Positions 25,101 to 31,100 of a stretch of 64,000 nt of DNA are shown here, piece by piece. Numbering within the stretch: position 1 is the first letter of the stretch; each line of letters begins with the position of its first letter. The stretch is from Aurelia coerulea (taxonomy: Eukaryota; Cnidaria; Scyphozoa; Semaeostomeae; Ulmaridae): positions 20,746,501 through 20,810,500 of the forward strand of contig CM076949.1 in assembly GCA_039566865.1 (NCBI GenBank), written 5' to 3'. The translations under genes were made by a program, and so were the position numbers. The notes under the pieces are model-generated. The model saw only the letters and a program-made list of their open reading frames with translations. It was not told the origin of the DNA and searched no databases.

Positions 25101-28100
25101 ATCAAAACCAACTCGTGCTATTGTCTTACCAAATCTGTCCTTGTTATACGATAATGAAAGCATGAAATTTTGGAAAAATGACATTTGTACTAGACTAGAT
25201 TATACAAGCTGCTCCCGAGAAAGGAAAACAGGGCAATACGCACACATCATTGGATACACCGAGAAGCATCTATCGCAGCATAGGTTCCAAATCTTTAAAT
25301 CGGCATAAAAAAGGTGGGTGTAAAATTCTATGACCTATTTCTTCTAGTTGAATGGCTTGAAAGAAACTTTAGCTACTTACCTATAATTCTACCGCTTAAC
25401 TTTTCAGAAATCTTGAATATTTTTCGAAATTACAGGGTATTTTATATCCTAACTCATTTGAGGATGTGACGTCATCAAATTTCTAAATCATAAACTAGAA
25501 GAGTGATAGACTTTTGCTTGATACCATATTGTAAATATTCATAAGCTATGGTTTTCTTGTAAATTATTTTATGCTGCATTAAACAGTATAGAAATTACGC
25601 TAGTTTTAAGTTTTTTTGAAAATGTTTCTTGAATTCTTGAAAAAGAAGAGAAACACTCCAAATCTGAAAGTATTGAGGATTTCAGAAAAGTCCAACGGTA
25701 GAATAATAGCGAAGTAGCTAAAGTTTCTTTAAAGTCATTCAGTTCAAAGAAATAGGGCATCAAATCTTACACCAGCCTGTTGAAACATTTGGAATCTATG
25801 CTATTTATCGCATAATTTTCAACACTTAATTTGAACACTTAAAATTTGTGACACTGCCTCTTTTAGGTGAATATTTCCTTCCCTCCCATCTACTAAGATT
25901 GTCCAGGTAACAACCCTTTCGATAAAAACTAACACACAACAATGAAAATTTTTGGTAAGGCAGTGAAAGTCACTTTGTCAACTTCAAGGTAAGTAAAAAG
26001 TATCTTTCACTTCAAAGATACGCAGACGATGACCTGTAAGCTAGCCATTCCACAGCTGAGTGGTCCAAAACTAATAACACTGCAAATGTTATTAATAACA
26101 TTCCAAAAGTTAGGACAGAAACTGGACGTAAAACCTTCGCGTTTCAAGGAGCAAAAATATCTAACAATCTGCCTAATAACTTACAAACTGAAACATCATT
26201 GTTGAAATTTAAAGCATCCAGCAAGGACAAAAACCTAGACTTTTAGCCATTTATCAGTTGTAATTTTAATCTTGTAATATAGAACTTTTATTCTTGTAAA
26301 TTTTTAACTTTATTCTTGTAGATATCAACTTTTATTTTGTAAAATACAGGTCTTTGATTGATAACAGTAATCTTATTTACCGAACAAATTAACCTGTATA
26401 AATATGAAAGATTATTATTATCATTATATTATAATAGTACGAATTTAATTTTCAAAAATGATTTGCCAATAACTGCAACTTATTTTGAAATCAAAATGCC
26501 TAACCTCATTTGCATTGCAACAAATTTACCTCATTTGCATCGAGCAGCAGGAATGCTTCACACGACCAAGCCGATGCATTTCTCGAAGGTATTTTTCCTG
26601 ATAACAATATAAAAATACGTCATGAACTATTAAAAGACTTCGGACTGTTACTCGTTCTTGGCTTCGTTGATAACAGCAGGAGATTTAGTACTTAAACCTG
26701 TCATCGAGAGTCTCACTTCAATTTTGGCACAATGCAGTCAAACAGAATTTGCAGAAATATCGCTCTTTAAGCATTAAAAATGGTGTCTTTTATTAATGGA
26801 ACAATTTGTGATACATATCATTCCCTGCACTAGCACCAGCCTTGCCATGACATTTCAATATAAAAAATAAAGACGAAAATCTCACCATTCTATTCTGTCC
26901 ACAAGCTGTGGGAAGCAGTACGGAGGCTTTCCTTTTTACAATGAAATAATTCTCGTATGCACTGATGCATAGCATAAGTTCCAAATCTTTAACTCGGCGT
27001 AAAAAGGTGGGTGTAACATTCAATGACCTATTTCTTCTGATTGAATGACTTGAAAGAAGCTTTAGATACTCATCTATAATTCTACCGTTGGACTTCCAAG
27101 AAATGTTTAATATTTTTCGAAATGACAGCGTTTCTTACATTCCAACTCTTTTGAGGATATGACGTCATCAAATTTTTAAATCATAAACCAGATGAGTGAC
27201 AGGGTTTTGTTTGATACCATATTGTAGGCATTCATAAACTATGGTTTTCTTCGAAATTATTTCATGTTGCGTCAAACAGTTTAGAAAATGCGATGGTTTT
27301 AAGTTTTTTTTTGATAATTTTCCTTGAATTCTTGAAAAAGAGGAAAACACTCTAATTCTGAAAATATTGAAGATTTCAGAAAAGTCCAACGGTAGAATCA
27401 TAGAGAAATAGCTAAAGTTTCTTTGAAGTCATTCAGCTCAAAGAAATAGGTCACTGAATTTTACACCAGCCTTTTTAATGATTTGAAACTTATGCACTGA
27501 TGCATCCACTGCAACAGTATTCGTCGTTGTTTCATCAAAATCTCTGGTTTCAACTATTGCTTTTAAGGTTGATGTTGTCATAAATCGATGACTTTTTGAC
27601 CGATTTTGTTGGGGGTTCGTATCAAATTTTAACTTACAGCCTCTAGATTACAGTTAGTGGCAATTAGTGTCAACAGCAATTTTCAGATTTACTGGGCAGC
27701 GACGCAGACATGTACAACTGACGTGGGAGAAAATAAATAGGAGCAAAACACTTCATGTGGGATTGCTACCTGCAAGCGATATCCACACTCTACAAATTGA
27801 GCTACAGAGCCACCACTGCTTTTCATTGATGACAACACTGTAGAACAGAAATTGTCTGAATTGACATCAATTTTTTACAAAACAAGTGCAAGAACTAGTT
27901 GTTGGTACCTTTTTAAATGCACTTAACGAGTGCGAAATGAATGAATGAAGGATAGCCGTTTGAGAATTACATAATAAATGTAACTTTAAGTTTAACCCTT
28001 CCTTGTTATAGTCAATAAGTTAAAGTGATGTAAACTCTGTGACATCCAAATAAAATTAGAAAGCAAACCTGGTCCTGATTCAAGTAGGGGACACCTTCAT

Positions 28101-31100
28101 ATAGAAACTGAAATGAAAAGGAAAGTTTGCGTTCAGTTCAAAGATTTAAGCATAAGCAGTGAAAATTGAAGTCAATTGACAGGCAAGGTGTCTGGTTTAA
28201 GAAATAGAGAAAATATTGACCGGGCTCCCTTAACCTTTGAATTTAGGAACTTGACAACATGTCAGACTAGCAGGAAATTGAAAAATTAAATTCCTGTTTG
28301 AAAAAGTCATGCTATAGTTTAGCAGTATTATGGCCATACTTTTCAAATGCTTAGCAGTTTTCAGCAGTGAGGTAACCTGAATTTAACAGTAAGTTTGACC
28401 AAAACATGCTAATTTTTACTCCAATTAGCAGTACGTCAGCAGTAGGATAAACATAACTTAAGTAAACAAGATTCAGGTGGAAGTACAAAGAACCATGTAC
28501 TGTTGTTGTACTCTTAAATCAAATGGCCATATTACTGCAAAACTTAGCAGTGCTGTTTTGTACACGAGTATTTACAATAAAAAAAGATTGACAGATGACT
28601 TTAATTTCATCACCGTATTTCTATTTTTGTCACCCTTTTTCTGGTGTAAAGCATTCACTTGGCTCAGTGTGGTGCCAAATTATGTGGCAAGGAGAATTGC
28701 CGGAAAAAGAGGGACAAAAATTAAATCGACTAAAGTATGCCATGAAGATTAGCGCCAGCTGCACAAGCCTATTAGAGGCCTAAAGAGGAGTGCCTTCATC
28801 CTACAATAAGCAAAAATAAACATTGAAGGATCAAACAAGCCCCTGATATGAAATCATTTACTTACTTTGTTGAAGTTGAAGTTGTGTTCACATAAGAATT
28901 CCACAGCTGATGCCTGAACAGCAAAGTGATAAAATGATCAAGTAACACTGGCCAAAAATGCTTGTCGTACTTGGGGCCAAAAATATGGAATAGCCTATCT
29001 TCTGATTTAAAGTCCATAACTAATATCAACTCGTTTAAGCACAAAATCAAAGAAATTTTTTTCCAAAATATACAGAGAGAGGAAAACGACGTACAGTATA
29101 TGTGTTCTACTAAAACCACGTCCTCTCTCACATTCAAGATTCGGCCTTTATTGAAAAGCATATAAAGATATATTATATATATACTTTTTTTTTCTTTTCT
29201 TTTGCAACCATCTCTAAGGGGACTATTATGGAAATGAGGTCAACTCAATCTTTTTAATGCTATTCCTGCCACTATGATTAGGGGTGTTTCTTAATTTATA
29301 TTCAATGTATTGTTATGTAAATTGGGTATTTTAATTAATCTGTATTATTTCTAAATTGTAAATATTTTAATTTTGTGGTGAATTTAAACATACATAAAGA
29401 AAAGAAAGAGCACATCGCTCTGTACACTTGGTGTCCATTGCTGCAAGAGTTTAATCGACAAGAGCGTCAAGAGCCTATCTATTCCCTTGAGGAGAATGTT
29501 CAAGAACAACAAAACTTCCTCACTATTCATATTATCCTAGTCTACCCAGAAATTAATTTGCAGCATAAAGACAAACTTTTGCAAAAAATCATCAAAAAAA
29601 GTTCAATGAAATTGATTTAGGACCAGTCAACTATATACATGTAACATTCAGCAGAAACAAAATGATACCCACCTGACAAACAAATCTGGTGTCAACTGGG
29701 CCAAAGCTTCCAGGAAACAAATATACATTGAAAGTTTCAACTGCATAACTGTGAGCAAGATACAAGCAACAATTAGTGTTTCAGAGAAATAAGAATTTAA
29801 CAGCCTAAATGGATTACACAATTTTTGGCACAGTATGCACAAAACTGATACCCATACCAAAATTGTCCTGTTCCTGACACAAATAACCCTACCATGGATT
29901 ATTTGGGCAGGATAGCCCCAACATGGTTAATAATGGTATGCATACCACAGATAAAATGGCACAGTTTGGAAAACACTTACTGCATAAATCTTATGTGTGT
30001 ATGCTAATTTCTTTTACAAATAAAACTATATTAAAGGAAATTGGATGCAAAAAAGACAAAACATTTAACACACTGAGGCCTTTCTGAATGTATACCAAAT
30101 ATTACCAGTGCTGTGCCAAAAAATATCAAGTATAACCATGGGTAGTTAGACACCACAGTTGTGCTTGATTGCCGCAGCTTTTTCTTTTGCAGAGGAAAAA
30201 TCATTTACTACTATGGAGGAGCTACCTACTTTGAAACCTCCTCTGCATAGCAATATGAATTTTCTTTGGCAGAAGCATATATGCTAAAACATGACTGCAG
30301 TGTCTAAGTACCTATGGTCAAACCAGGGCTCTATAACAAAATTTTCAAATGTTTTCATGCAAAATTTCACAGATAACTGTTTAGTTTTCTAGTGTCCAGA
30401 AAAGAAGTACAAACCTATTCTTTTTCTTGATGCTTGGTAGCCATGGTCAGAAATTTTTATGAATTCTTTGCAGAGATACCGTACAAACCTATTCTTTTTC
30501 TTGATGCTTGGTACAAATGCAGAAATGCCTGTACAAAAAAAACTCTCTTACATGTTCTTTATTCCTTCTAATGAAGTTTACATATTTGAAATTCAACTTG
30601 AAAGAATTTCAAATTTCTTTGTAATCCTATGAGACGTAGCCTACAAGTAGACTCATTATCCAAAAGAAGAAAAGCCAATGCACAAAGAACAAAACCTTAC
30701 TATTGCAGTTTCCAGGCTTCTAGAACTTAATTTATGCTGCCCATGTTGAGACACGTCTCACAAATTATTTGAACAGAGGATTAGAATAATCAATTGGGGT
30801 GGCCGTAACAAGCTTTTGCTCTTTGTTTCATAGACCCTTCCTTCTTTTGAATTATGGGTTCCAGACTGCAATTTATGTTGTGCGTGCGGAAGATCTTCCA
30901 CGTGCAATTTCATGTATAACAAAGGAAGAACAATAGAATTGTTTGTTTTGAAACAATAGCCAGGTACGCATCTTCATGCACACTTTGCGTGCACACTTAT
31001 CAGTCTGGAAAGTTCTGGAATGGGTCTAATAGTAGCCTAATGAGACTTGAATTGGCGAAAAATACTAGAAACATACCAATTTGGCTAACTGTGGACTGGG

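Noticed and set aside
27770..27828. Functional tRNA gene
   Set aside because: A- and B-box-like words are present, but the stems and anticodon arm do not pair.
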